Below are positions 25,707 to 33,726 of a stretch of DNA of 64,000 nucleotides, piece after piece (position 1 is the first letter of the stretch; every line of letters starts with the position of its first letter). This DNA comes from Pseudomonas sp. (lineage in GTDB: Bacteria; Pseudomonadota; Gammaproteobacteria; Pseudomonadales; Pseudomonadaceae): positions 93,552 to 157,551 of the forward strand of contig NZ_JAGIBG010000016.1 in assembly GCF_017744435.1 (NCBI RefSeq), written 5' to 3'. The notes beneath the pieces were generated by a model. It was not told the DNA's origin. It ran no database searches and was given only the letters and a program-made list of their open reading frames with translations. Position numbers and translations under genes: made by a program.

Positions 25707-27227
25707 TCAGTGGTGCGCGGCGTCCACGGCAATGCTTTCGCCGGACACTTCCTGATACCGGGCACTGCGGTTGGCGATGGCGTAGTGGATCAGCCCGCCC
25801 AGCCCGGCGCCGAAGAACCAGGAGAACTGCGACAGCGTCTCGAACGCCGGCATCAGCGCCAGCAGGATGGCAATCAGCGAGGCCGGGATGAACGCCGCCA
25901 CGGCGCGCAGGTTGACCCCACCGCGATAGTGATAGGCACCCTCAGGGCTTTCGCTGTACAGCTCGGGCAGGTTCACCCGGCCACGGCGCACCAGGTAGTA
26001 GTCGGTGACCATGATGCCGTACAGCGGGCCGAGCAGGGCGCCCAGGCCACCGAGGAAGTACACGATCACCGACGGGCTGTTGTACAGGTGCCAAGGCAGG
26101 ATCACCACCGCGATGGTGGCGCTGAGCAGGCCTGCACGGCGGAAGTTCAACACCTTCGGTGCCAGGTTGGTGAGCACGAAGGCCGGGGCGACGAAGTTGG
26201 CCATGATGTTCACCGCCACGGTGACCAGCAGGAAGGCCAGGCAGGCCAGCACCAGGCCGGCGGTGTTGGGGATGGCGGCGACAATTTCGCTCGGGCTTTG
26301 CACCAGCTTGCCGTCGATGCTGAACTGCGCACCGGCCAGCATCACGGCGATCAGCGCGAAGCCGAGCATGTTCACCGGCAGGCCCCAGAAGTTGCCCACG
26401 CTGATGGTGCGGCGGTCCGGGCAGTTACGGGTGAAATCGCAGAAGTTGAGGATCATGGTGCCGTACAGCGACACCCACAGCGCTGCGGCACCGAACACTT
26501 TCAGCCACATGCCGGAGCCGGTCGGCGCGTTGCCGCTGGACCAGGCAATCGACAGGCCGCTGCGCCAGTACATCCAGCCCGCCAGGCCACTGAAGGCGAC
26601 CAGGATGATCGGCCCGGCGAGGGACTCGAAGCGGCGCACCATCTCCATGCCGTAGGCGAAGATCGCCACCTGCACGCACCAGATGCCGAGGAAGGTGATC
26701 CAGCCCAGGGTCGACAGGCCGAGGATCGCGTTCTGGTCGTAGGCCTTGAGGTCGGGGGCGATGGCGGTGAGCAGCACGCGCAGCACCACCGAAGCGAGGT
26801 AGGTCTGGATGCCGAACCAGGCGATGGCGATCACCGCGCGGATCAGTGCCGGGATCTGCGCGCCATGGATGCCGAAGCTGATCCGGCACATGACCGGGTA
26901 GGGCAGGCCGGTCTTCTGCCCCATGTAGCCGGACAGGTTCATCAGGCCGTAGATCACCAGCGCACCGAGGGCGAAGGCGGCGAGGATCTGCGCGCCGCTC
27001 ATGCCCAGGGCGAACAGGCCGATGGCGAAGGAGTAGTTGGCGATGTTGTGCACATCGTTGGTCCACAGCGCAAACAGGCTGTAGCGCCCCCAGGTGCGAT
27101 TGGCTGCACGGGTCGGTGCAAGGTCGTTGCTGTACAGGCGCGGGCTCAGCTGTGGCTGACTGGCCCCGGCCGTTTCGGCGGGGCGATCGGCAAGCTGGCC
27201 AGCATCGGAACGGGAAATCGACGCCAT
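25707..27227 (-). CDS. NCS1 nucleobase/hydantoin-type cation symporter
   Basis: A 506-residue polytopic permease of the NCS1 family (purine-cytosine, allantoin, hydantoin transporters). It has about 12 segments; the LWTNDVHNIANYSFAIGLFALG opening and the TDYYLVRRGRVNLPELY end are typical. The start at 27227 follows GGAG at a spacing of 6. The longer open frame above it runs into the palindrome at 27320-27406 and was rejected. No catabolic gene sits beside it, so the substrate is open. Confidence 0.9.
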   Translation of the reverse strand: MASISRSDAGQLADRPAETAGASQPQLSPRLYSNDLAPTRAANRTWGRYSLFALWTNDVHNIANYSFAIGLFALGMSGAQILAAFALGALVIYGLMNLSGYMGQKTGLPYPVMCRISFGIHGAQIPALIRAVIAIAWFGIQTYLASVVLRVLLTAIAPDLKAYDQNAILGLSTLGWITFLGIWCVQVAIFAYGMEMVRRFESLAGPIILVAFSGLAGWMYWRSGLSIAWSSGNAPTGSGMWLKVFGAAALWVSLYGTMILNFCDFTRNCPDRRTISVGNFWGLPVNMLGFALIAVMLAGAQFSIDGKLVQSPSEIVAAIPNTAGLVLACLAFLLVTVAVNIMANFVAPAFVLTNLAPKVLNFRRAGLLSATIAVVILPWHLYNSPSVIVYFLGGLGALLGPLYGIMVTDYYLVRRGRVNLPELYSESPEGAYHYRGGVNLRAVAAFIPASLIAILLALMPAFETLSQFSWFFGAGLGGLIHYAIANRSARYQEVSGESIAVDAAHH

Positions 27228-27529
27228 CGGGACTCCGTGATGGTTGTGTACTTTTATTGTTGGTATTTGTATACAAACAAGATTCGTACCAACCCGTGGG
27301 CGTGAAGGCGTAGCGAGTTCTGTGGGAGCGGCTTTAGCCGCGAAGCAGGCGACGCAGTGGCTGGCACCGGCTTTGCCGGTGTTCGCGGCTAAAGCCGCTC
27401 CCACAGGTACTATGCTTTGAGCTGGGAATTTTGTGCACACTTTGGTGCAGGGTTGTTACCGTCCCCGCACCACGCGAGTGCCCGGGTGGCTTGCGGGGCA
27501 TGTTCCGCATAAGCTGAGGGCAGGATGCC
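27228..27529. other. Intergenic region between NCS1 permease and L,D-transpeptidase genes
   Basis: About 300 bp without a gene. It holds the REP pair at 27320-27406, an AT-rich stretch (27241-27290) suitable for the permease promoter on the minus strand, and the leader of the L,D-transpeptidase gene. I see no other gene. Confidence 0.7.
27320..27406. repeat. REP-type palindromic repeat pair
   Basis: The left arm ctgtgggagcggctttagcc... (27320-27345) is the exact reverse complement of the right arm (27382-27406). The core tgtgggagcgg is the same as in the repeats at 57334 and 63899. Confidence 0.93.
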
Positions 27530-28579
27530 ATGAGGATCAGTTCGATGTTGCATGTACCGCTCGCGCTGGGTCTGTTGCTTGCCACCCCCCTGGTCGAAGC
27601 CGCGCCGCTGCAGGTGCCCACCCCGGCCGCACTCAGGAGCCAGCTGGACAGCCTCAAGCCTGGCCAGTTTCTCTGGTACCCGCAGGTTTCGCCGGTGGGG
27701 CCGGTGACCGTGGTGGTCAGCCTCACCGAGCAACGTGCCTACGTGTATCACAACGGCATCGCCATTGGCGTCAGCACCGTGAGCAGCGGCAAGGCAGGGC
27801 GGGAAACCCCGACCGGGGTGTTCAGCATTCTGCAGAAGAAGGTCGAGCACAAATCCAGCCTCTACAACAGCGCACCGATGCCCTACATGGAGCGCCTGAC
27901 CTGGGACGGGATCGCCCTGCACGCAGGCCACCTGCCGGGCTACCCGGCCTCCCATGGTTGCGTGCGGCTGCCGCTGGAATTTGCCAAGAAGCTGTATGAG
28001 GTCACCGGCTTCAGCTCGACCACCGTCATCGTTTCCGATACCCAAAGTGCGCCGGTGGAGGTCTACCACCCTGGCGTGCTGGCGCCCACGGTCAGCGCGG
28101 GCAAGGCCCAGGGCCCGCTGGTATTGAGCAACCAGCAGTTCTGGAACGACCCGGACCCAACGTCAGGGCCACTGTCGATCCTGATCAGTCGCGCCGACCT
28201 GCGTGCCTACGTGTATCGCGGTGGCCAACTGATCGGCTCGGCGCCTGCACTCTCGCTTGAAAGCAGCAAGCACCGCAGTGGCATGGCGGTGTATTCGCTG
28301 CTGCAAAAACCTTCCGCCCTGGCGCTCGATGGCGCGCTACCCTTACGGTGGTCGGTGGTGGGCCTGAGCAACCCGGAGTACGGGGATACGCCCTATGAAC
28401 AATTGGGGCAGTTGAACATCAACCCGGAGTTCCGCCACCACCTTCGCGCTGCGATGGACGTTGGCACCATGTTGGTGATCACCGATTGGGCGTCCACCCG
28501 GGATACCCGCAGCGACGGGAAATTCACCGTGATCAGCACCGACGACAGTGAAGATCTTAAGCCATTGGTCAAGAAATGA
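27530..28579 (+). CDS. L,D-transpeptidase (YkuD) with a second degenerate YkuD-like repeat
   Basis: A 349-residue secreted enzyme that would cross-link peptidoglycan or attach proteins to it. A Sec signal peptide covers about residues 1-24. The catalytic YkuD domain covers about 57-170, with His131 and the SHGCVR motif (Cys144). Residues 214-260 repeat the opening of this domain (SRADLRAYVYRGGQLIGSA against SLTEQRAYVYHNGIAIGVS) but lack the SHGC motif, so there is an inactive second copy. No lysine-rich or peptidoglycan-binding domain is seen. Confidence 0.88.
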   Translation: MRISSMLHVPLALGLLLATPLVEAAPLQVPTPAALRSQLDSLKPGQFLWYPQVSPVGPVTVVVSLTEQRAYVYHNGIAIGVSTVSSGKAGRETPTGVFSILQKKVEHKSSLYNSAPMPYMERLTWDGIALHAGHLPGYPASHGCVRLPLEFAKKLYEVTGFSSTTVIVSDTQSAPVEVYHPGVLAPTVSAGKAQGPLVLSNQQFWNDPDPTSGPLSILISRADLRAYVYRGGQLIGSAPALSLESSKHRSGMAVYSLLQKPSALALDGALPLRWSVVGLSNPEYGDTPYEQLGQLNINPEFRHHLRAAMDVGTMLVITDWASTRDTRSDGKFTVISTDDSEDLKPLVKK

Positions 28580-28669
28580 TCGGCAATCCCGAAGAATTCA
28601 AGCAAAGTGGTGGCTTTTGGCCGCAAGCCAGCTGACTTTTTGCTGACAGGCCTTTACCCGGGGTAGTCC

Positions 28670-29386
28670 ATGTCGATGTTTGAACCCTTGCGGGGAGCTT
28701 TGCGGCTCTCGGTGGCCAGTTTTGGCCTGTTTTTCCTCAGCGCCTGGCAAGCCGCCCACGGGCAACCCCTGCCCAGCGCCGCCGAGTTGCAGCAGTTGGC
28801 ACCCAACGCCAGCCTGTCGGCGCTGGGCATGGCCCTTACGGCCTACGCCTGCGCCAGCCACGGCGAGGCAGGCAGACTGCTGACGGTAATCGATTACTCC
28901 AAGGCCTCGCGTGACAAGCGCCTGTGGGTGTTCGACCTGCGCGCGCGCAAGCTGTTGTTCGAGGAGTGGGTCGCCCATGGCAAGAACAGCGGCGCCGATG
29001 TGCCGACCACGTTCTCCAACGCCCCGAACAGCTACCAATCGTCCATCGGCCTGTATGAAACCGGCCAGATCTACAGCGGCAAGCACGGGCGCTCGCTGCG
29101 CCTGCAGGGGCTGGAGCCGGGGTTCAACGACAACAGCATGTCGCGGGCGATTGTCATGCATGCCGCCGCCTATGCCGACCCCAAAGTGGTGCCCGGCCTC
29201 GGGCGCCTGGGGCGCAGCCAGGGCTGCCCGGCCGTGCGGCCGGCCATTGCCGGCAAGCTGATCGACACGCTGCAGCGGGGTAGCTATGTGTTTGCCTATT
29301 ACCCGCAGCAGGACTGGCTGAAGACATCGCGTTTTCTTAACGCCCAGAGCTGCCCGCTGGCGAACCAGTCGATCGCCAGCAAGTAG
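28670..29386 (+). CDS. Murein L,D-transpeptidase catalytic-domain family protein (YkuD_2/ErfK-like)
   Basis: A 238-residue secreted protein with an N-terminal hydrophobic signal (residues about 12-31). It belongs to the second L,D-transpeptidase family (DUF4247/YkuD_2 type): the active-site block is GRSQGCPAVRP with Cys186, where Gln replaces the usual His. His164 in VMHAAAY is the likely partner. It follows the classical L,D-transpeptidase by 90 bp and probably shares a transcript. The ATG at 28670 was used; 28676 is possible. Confidence 0.85.
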   Translation: MSMFEPLRGALRLSVASFGLFFLSAWQAAHGQPLPSAAELQQLAPNASLSALGMALTAYACASHGEAGRLLTVIDYSKASRDKRLWVFDLRARKLLFEEWVAHGKNSGADVPTTFSNAPNSYQSSIGLYETGQIYSGKHGRSLRLQGLEPGFNDNSMSRAIVMHAAAYADPKVVPGLGRLGRSQGCPAVRPAIAGKLIDTLQRGSYVFAYYPQQDWLKTSRFLNAQSCPLANQSIASK

Positions 29387-29406
29387 CAAAAGCGGCAGGA
29401 GCAGGC

Positions 29407-29432
29407 AGGCCGCCTTCGATCCGAAGCGGCCT
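29407..29432 (+). terminator. Hairpin after the L,D-transpeptidase genes
   Basis: AGGCCGC-CTTCG and CGAAG-CGGCCT can pair around a short loop, followed by CGGTTTGTTGG. The stem is strong, but the T run is interrupted, so termination is likely but not certain. Confidence 0.55.
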
Positions 29433-29575
29433 CGGTTTGTTGGCTATTCGCTGTTTTTCGACGCAAATCTACTGATTTCCCTTTCCTGACCCCCTCGACT
29501 TCGCTTTCACCCTTGCTGCCTGGAGGCAGGCCAAGGATGAAAGGCGCTTGCGAAACAGAAAAATTGTCCGCAAAC

Positions 29576-29601
29576 TGTTAACCAAGGGATTGCAGTTAAC
29601 C
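29576..29601 (+). promoter_or_regulatory. Candidate operator: TGTTAAC-N10-CAGTTAACC
   Basis: Two GTTAAC hexamers start at 29577 and 29595, 18 bp apart, in the form TGTTAAC, ten bases, CAGTTAACC. The same arrangement with the same spacing occurs before cntA (31373-31398). It lies 87 bp before the BCCT start and is the best candidate site for the regulator of this locus. Confidence 0.6.
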
Positions 29602-29687
29602 AATGGTTATACGGCTAAGGAGAGCGTCCTCATCCCGAGCCTGCGTTGGATGTGACACAAAAACAAAAACGTCCTGGGAGTCACTTG

Positions 29688-31304
29688 ATGTCTTACCTCA
29701 ACAAAAAGGTTGATGTGTTCCTCATCAGCATGAGCCTGATCGCGGTCCTGCTGACGGTGGTCGGCCTGGCCGCCTTCCCCGAGCAGGCCGGCATTGCTGC
29801 CAATCAACTTTTCGAATGGTCCACCCGGTCCTTTGGCACGGCGGTGCAATTGCTCATCTTCGCCAGCACCATTGCCGTGCTGGGCATCGCCTTCAGCAAG
29901 TACGGCAACATCCGCCTCGGCGCCGGCAAGCCGGAATACGCCACCCTGACCTGGGTGTTCATGTTCATCTGCGCCGGCATGGGGTCCTCGACCCTCTACT
30001 GGGGCGTGATGGAGTGGGCCTACTACTACCAGACCCCCGGCCTGAACATTGCCGCGCAGTCCCGCGAAGCGCTGGAATACAGCGTCGGCTACTCATTCTT
30101 CCACTGGGGCATCAGCGCCTGGTCGATCTACGCCCTGGCGTCGCTGGCCATGGCCTACCACTTCCACGTGCGCAAGAAGAGCGGCCTGAACCTGGCCTCG
30201 ATCGTCGAGGCGGTGACCGGGCTCAAGGCCACCGGGCCGGTGGGCCGCCTGGTCGACCTGATCTTCCTGCTGACCATGATGGGCGCGCTGACGGTGTCCC
30301 TGGCGCTGACTGCTTCGACCCTGACCCGCGGCCTGTCGGGCCTGGTGGGTACGCCTGATACCTTCACCGTGCAGGTCATGCTGATCGGGGTGATTGCGGT
30401 GCTGTTCTCGCTGAGTTCCTACATCGGCATCGACGGCGGGCTGCAGAAACTCAGCAAGATCGTCTGCTATGGCGCGCTTGTGTTCGCCGCCGTGGTGCTG
30501 CTGGTCGGCCCGACCCAGTTCACCATCAACAACACGGCCAATGGCATTGGCCTGATGATCCAGAACTATGTGCACATGAGCCTGTTCACCGACCCGGCCG
30601 GCGAGGGCGAATTCACCCGCAACTGGACCGTGTTCTACTGGCTGTGGTGGGTGTCGTATGCACCCGGCGTCGCGATGTTCGTCACCCGAGTATCGCGTGG
30701 CCGGCAGATCAAGGAAGTGGTGCTCGCGCTGATCCTGGGTGGCAGCGTCGGCTGCTGGTTCTTCTTCGGCGCACTGGAAAGCTACAGCATGCACCAGTTC
30801 ATCACCGGCGCCATCGATGTACCGAAGATCCTCACCGAACAGGGCGGTGAAAGTGCCGTTGAAGCGGTGGTCATGGGCCTGCCATGGGGCAAGGTGTTCA
30901 TGGCGGTGTACCTGTTCATCATGGCGGTTTTCTGTGCCTCGCACATGGATGCTGCCGCCTACGCCGTCGCCGCGACCAGCACCCGCAACCTGCAGGACGG
31001 TGAAGACCCGTCGCCCACTCATCGCCTGTTCTGGTGCGTGACCCTGACCCTGGTGCCGCTGGCCATGCTGTTTGCCAAGGCGTCACTGTCCACCATGAAG
31101 ACGGCTGTGGTGCTCACCGCCATTCCGTTCACCGTGATCCTGCTGATCAAGGTGTATGGCTTCTTCAAATGGATGCTGGCCGACTACGGCTCCATGCCGG
31201 CCCATCGCATCGAGGAAGAAGCCGCCGCCCTGGCGCACGAAGAGCAACCGGTCAGCGAACGCCAAGTGGCCCAACCCATCGCTACAGCCGCCGAACCGGC
31301 CTGA
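29688..31304 (+). CDS. BCCT family betaine/carnitine/choline transporter (YeaV-like)
   Basis: A 538-residue BCCT transporter with 12 predicted segments. The conserved [18 protein letters not shown] region lies in segment 3 and the substrate-site segment is around [19 protein letters not shown]. The family moves quaternary ammonium compounds with H+ or Na+, or by exchange. Its place before cntA/cntB equals the E. coli yeaV-yeaW-yeaX order, so carnitine or a relative is the probable substrate. ATG at 29688 follows GGGAG at a spacing of 7. The C-terminal tail is cytoplasmic and acidic. Confidence 0.9.
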   Translation: MSYLNKKVDVFLISMSLIAVLLTVVGLAAFPEQAGIAANQLFEWSTRSFGTAVQLLIFASTIAVLGIAFSKYGNIRLGAGKPEYATLTWVFMFICAGMGSSTLYWGVMEWAYYYQTPGLNIAAQSREALEYSVGYSFFHWGISAWSIYALASLAMAYHFHVRKKSGLNLASIVEAVTGLKATGPVGRLVDLIFLLTMMGALTVSLALTASTLTRGLSGLVGTPDTFTVQVMLIGVIAVLFSLSSYIGIDGGLQKLSKIVCYGALVFAAVVLLVGPTQFTINNTANGIGLMIQNYVHMSLFTDPAGEGEFTRNWTVFYWLWWVSYAPGVAMFVTRVSRGRQIKEVVLALILGGSVGCWFFFGALESYSMHQFITGAIDVPKILTEQGGESAVEAVVMGLPWGKVFMAVYLFIMAVFCASHMDAAAYAVAATSTRNLQDGEDPSPTHRLFWCVTLTLVPLAMLFAKASLSTMKTAVVLTAIPFTVILLIKVYGFFKWMLADYGSMPAHRIEEEAAALAHEEQPVSERQVAQPIATAAEPA

Positions 31305-31372
31305 TGATTTTTCCTGCGCGGTGTCGCCCTGACCCTCGGTTGAGACCGCAGCAGGCTTTTTTTTGCCCCATT

Positions 31373-31398
31373 TGTTAACTGTCAGGTGCCAGTTAACC
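31373..31398 (+). promoter_or_regulatory. Candidate operator before cntA: TGTTAAC-N10-CAGTTAACC
   Basis: Two GTTAAC hexamers start at 31374 and 31392, again 18 bp apart, in the form TGTTAAC, ten bases, CAGTTAACC. The match to 29576-29601 extends to the flanking bases. It lies 42 bp before the cntA start. Confidence 0.6.
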
Positions 31399-31439
31399 GT
31401 GAATTACAAGATGCGCAACGCGCAGCCTGGAGACAAGAG

Positions 31440-32558
31440 ATGACCAAGTTCCAACGCCTGCCTGCCGATTTCTGCAGCGACCACGAAAAAGCGTTCACCA
31501 TTCCGGCCACCTACTACACCAGCAAGGAGGTCTTCGAGCACGAGAAGGAGCAGATCTTCGCCAAGAGCTGGATCTGCGTTGGCCATCGCAGCGAAGTGGC
31601 GGAGAACAACGCCTACATCACCCGCGAAGTGATTGGCGAAAGCATCATCGTCATCCGTGGCCGCGACAGCGTGCTGCGTGCCTTCTACAACGTCTGCCCG
31701 CACCGCGGCCATCAACTGCTCGAAGGCAGCGGCAAGGCCAAGAACGTGATTGCCTGCCCGTACCACGCCTGGACCTTCAAGCTCGACGGCGACCTGACCC
31801 ACGTGCGCAACTGCGACCAGGTCGAGGCATTCGACAAAGGTGACTACAGCCTCGTCCAGCTGCGTGTCGAAGAGTATGCAGGCTTCATCTACATCAACAT
31901 GGACAATGCCGCGGGCTCTGTGGAAGAGCAGCTGCCCGGCCTGCAGCAGCGCATGCGCGAAGCCTGCAGCGTCATCGACGACCTGCAGCTGGCGGCACGC
32001 TTCGTCAGCCACACCCCGGCCAACTGGAAGTCGATCGTCGACAACTACCTTGAGTGCTACCACTGCGGCCCGGCGCACCCAAGCTTCGCCGACTCGGTGG
32101 ACGTCGGCCAGTACGGGCACACCCTGCACGGCAACTGGACGCTGCAGTACGGCGTGGCCAAGTCGTCCGAACAATCGTTCAAGGTCGACGAGTCGGTCAC
32201 CGACCCGTCCTTCGCAGGTTTCTGGGCCTGGCCGTGCACGATGTTCAACGTGCCGCCGGGGGCCAACTTCATGACCTGCATCTATGAGTTCCCGGTCGAT
32301 GCCGAGACCACCTTGCAGCACTACGACATCTACTTCCTGAACAAGGACATCACCCCGGAGCAGCAAGTGCTGATCGACTGGTACCGCGAAGTGTTCCGCC
32401 CGGAAGACCTGCGCCTGGTCGAGAGCGTGCAGAAGGGCCTGAAGTCGCGGGGCTACCGTGGCCAGGGCCGGATCATGGTCGACAAGGAGCGCTCCGGCAT
32501 CAGCGAGCACGGCATCGCTCACTTCCACAACCTGATTGCGGTCGCCCACCTGGACTGA
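31440..32558 (+). CDS. cntA: Carnitine monooxygenase oxygenase subunit CntA (YeaW)
   Basis: A 372-residue Rieske oxygenase that cleaves L-carnitine to trimethylamine and malic semialdehyde with oxygen. All known CntA positions fit: Rieske ligands Cys86, His88, Cys106, His109; bridging Glu205; iron ligands His208, His213 and Asp323. Near-identity with E. coli YeaW is visible in blocks such as DNYLECYHCGPAH and VESVQKGLKSRGYRGQGRIM. The ATG at 31440 has GGAG at a spacing of 8 and gives this matching numbering. It follows the BCCT gene with its own candidate operator. Confidence 0.95.
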   Translation: MTKFQRLPADFCSDHEKAFTIPATYYTSKEVFEHEKEQIFAKSWICVGHRSEVAENNAYITREVIGESIIVIRGRDSVLRAFYNVCPHRGHQLLEGSGKAKNVIACPYHAWTFKLDGDLTHVRNCDQVEAFDKGDYSLVQLRVEEYAGFIYINMDNAAGSVEEQLPGLQQRMREACSVIDDLQLAARFVSHTPANWKSIVDNYLECYHCGPAHPSFADSVDVGQYGHTLHGNWTLQYGVAKSSEQSFKVDESVTDPSFAGFWAWPCTMFNVPPGANFMTCIYEFPVDAETTLQHYDIYFLNKDITPEQQVLIDWYREVFRPEDLRLVESVQKGLKSRGYRGQGRIMVDKERSGISEHGIAHFHNLIAVAHLD

Positions 32559-32668
32559 CCCTGAGCCCCGGCGACAAAGGCCGGGCGCGTTCATACCTAT
32601 CGTTGATTTCGGATCGAGTAATGGCCAGGGCGGCGGGGCCGCCGCCCTGTGCGGAGTTGAGGTGCAAG

Positions 32669-33628
32669 ATGGCCAGTGTTTACGAGATGTTCAGTGTGCG
32701 GGTGCTCGAGGTCGAACAGGCGACGCCACAAATCAAGCGCTTCACCCTTGCGCGCGCCGATGGCCAGCCCATGCCGGCCTTCACCGGTGGCAGCCACGTG
32801 ATCGTGAAGATGGCGGAAGGCCTCAGCAACGCATATTCCTTGATGAGCGACCCCAGGGACCTGTCGCACTACCAGATCGGCGTGCGCCTGGAAGAGCAAT
32901 CCAAGGGCGGCTCGGCCTTCATGCATGAGCAGGTCGAAGTCGGTAGCGAGCTGACCATCTCGACGCCGAACAACCTGTTCGGTCTCGACGCCGCGGCCGG
33001 CAAGCACGTGATGATCGCCGGTGGCATCGGCATCACCCCGTTCCTGTCGCAACTGCACGAACTGGAAGGAGGGGACACGCCCTACGAGCTCCACTATGCC
33101 TTCCGCAGCCCCGATCACGGCGCCTTCCACGGGCAACTGGTGGATGGCCCGCATGCCGCGAGTGTCAATGTGTATGTCGACAGCCTCGGGCGTCGCCTGG
33201 ACCTGCAGGCACTGTTGGCCGGTATGAGCGAGGACGCGCACGTTTATGTGTGCGGCCCCAAGCCGTTGATCGATGCGGTGGTGGAGGGGGCGAAGGCGGC
33301 GGGCATTGCCGATGCCCGCGTGCATTTCGAGCAGTTCGCGGCCACCCCGGCTGCCGGCGGTGCATTCACCCTGGTGCTTGGCAAGTCCGGTCGCGAGCTG
33401 CAGGTCGAGGAGGGCATGACCATCATCCAGGCCATCGAGAACGTCAAGGCCGCCCAGGTCGAGTGCCTGTGCCGCGAAGGCGTTTGCGGTACCTGTGAAA
33501 CGGCCATCCTCGAAGGCGAAGCCGAGCACTTCGACCAGTACCTCTCCGATGAAGAGAAGGCGTCGCAGCAGACCCTGATGATCTGCGTCTCCAGGGCCCG
33601 TGGCGCAAGGTTGGTCATCGACCTCTGA
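32669..33628 (+). CDS. cntB: Carnitine monooxygenase reductase subunit CntB (YeaX)
   Basis: A 319-residue reductase that passes electrons from NAD(P)H through FMN/FAD and a 2Fe-2S cluster to CntA. It has NAYSL at 54-58, GGIGITP at 118-124 and a C-terminal plant-type ferredoxin with Cys268, Cys273, Cys276 and Cys306. Blocks such as ECLCREGVCGTCETAILEGEAEH match E. coli YeaX. ATG at 32669 follows GAGG at a spacing of 7. An upstream in-frame codon at 32603 has no such site. Confidence 0.94.
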   Translation: MASVYEMFSVRVLEVEQATPQIKRFTLARADGQPMPAFTGGSHVIVKMAEGLSNAYSLMSDPRDLSHYQIGVRLEEQSKGGSAFMHEQVEVGSELTISTPNNLFGLDAAAGKHVMIAGGIGITPFLSQLHELEGGDTPYELHYAFRSPDHGAFHGQLVDGPHAASVNVYVDSLGRRLDLQALLAGMSEDAHVYVCGPKPLIDAVVEGAKAAGIADARVHFEQFAATPAAGGAFTLVLGKSGRELQVEEGMTIIQAIENVKAAQVECLCREGVCGTCETAILEGEAEHFDQYLSDEEKASQQTLMICVSRARGARLVIDL

Positions 33629-33662
33629 GCCCCCGGTCCAGGTCAAGGGCTTGCCAGGTATG

Positions 33663-33695
33663 TCTGTCATCCATCGGTTGACAGATGTGTATACT
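33663..33695 (+). promoter_or_regulatory. Promoter and palindrome of the XRE-PAS regulator gene
   Basis: TCTGTCA (33663-33669) and TGACAGA (33679-33685) form an inverted repeat with nine bases between them. A TATACT (-10-like) is at 33690-33695. Together they suggest a promoter under an overlapping operator, possibly autoregulation. They overlap an ATG at 33685, which argues against that codon as the start. Confidence 0.5.
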
Positions 33696-33726
33696 GGCAC
33701 CCAAGCCCTCCCTGGACCGCCCCCTC

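Larger units (their letters stand above)
29387..29687. other. Promoter region of the BCCT transporter gene
   Basis: No gene is seen. It holds a hairpin (29407-29432, aggccgccttcg paired with cgaagcggcct) that may end the L,D-transpeptidase transcript. Next comes an AT-richer stretch with the GTTAAC pair at 29577-29601, then the leader of the transporter gene. Confidence 0.65.

Noticed and set aside
25680..27305. A 541-codon plus frame antisense to the NCS1 permease
   Set aside because: Low-complexity His, Gln and Gly-rich reading typical of the GC-rich antisense of a membrane protein gene.
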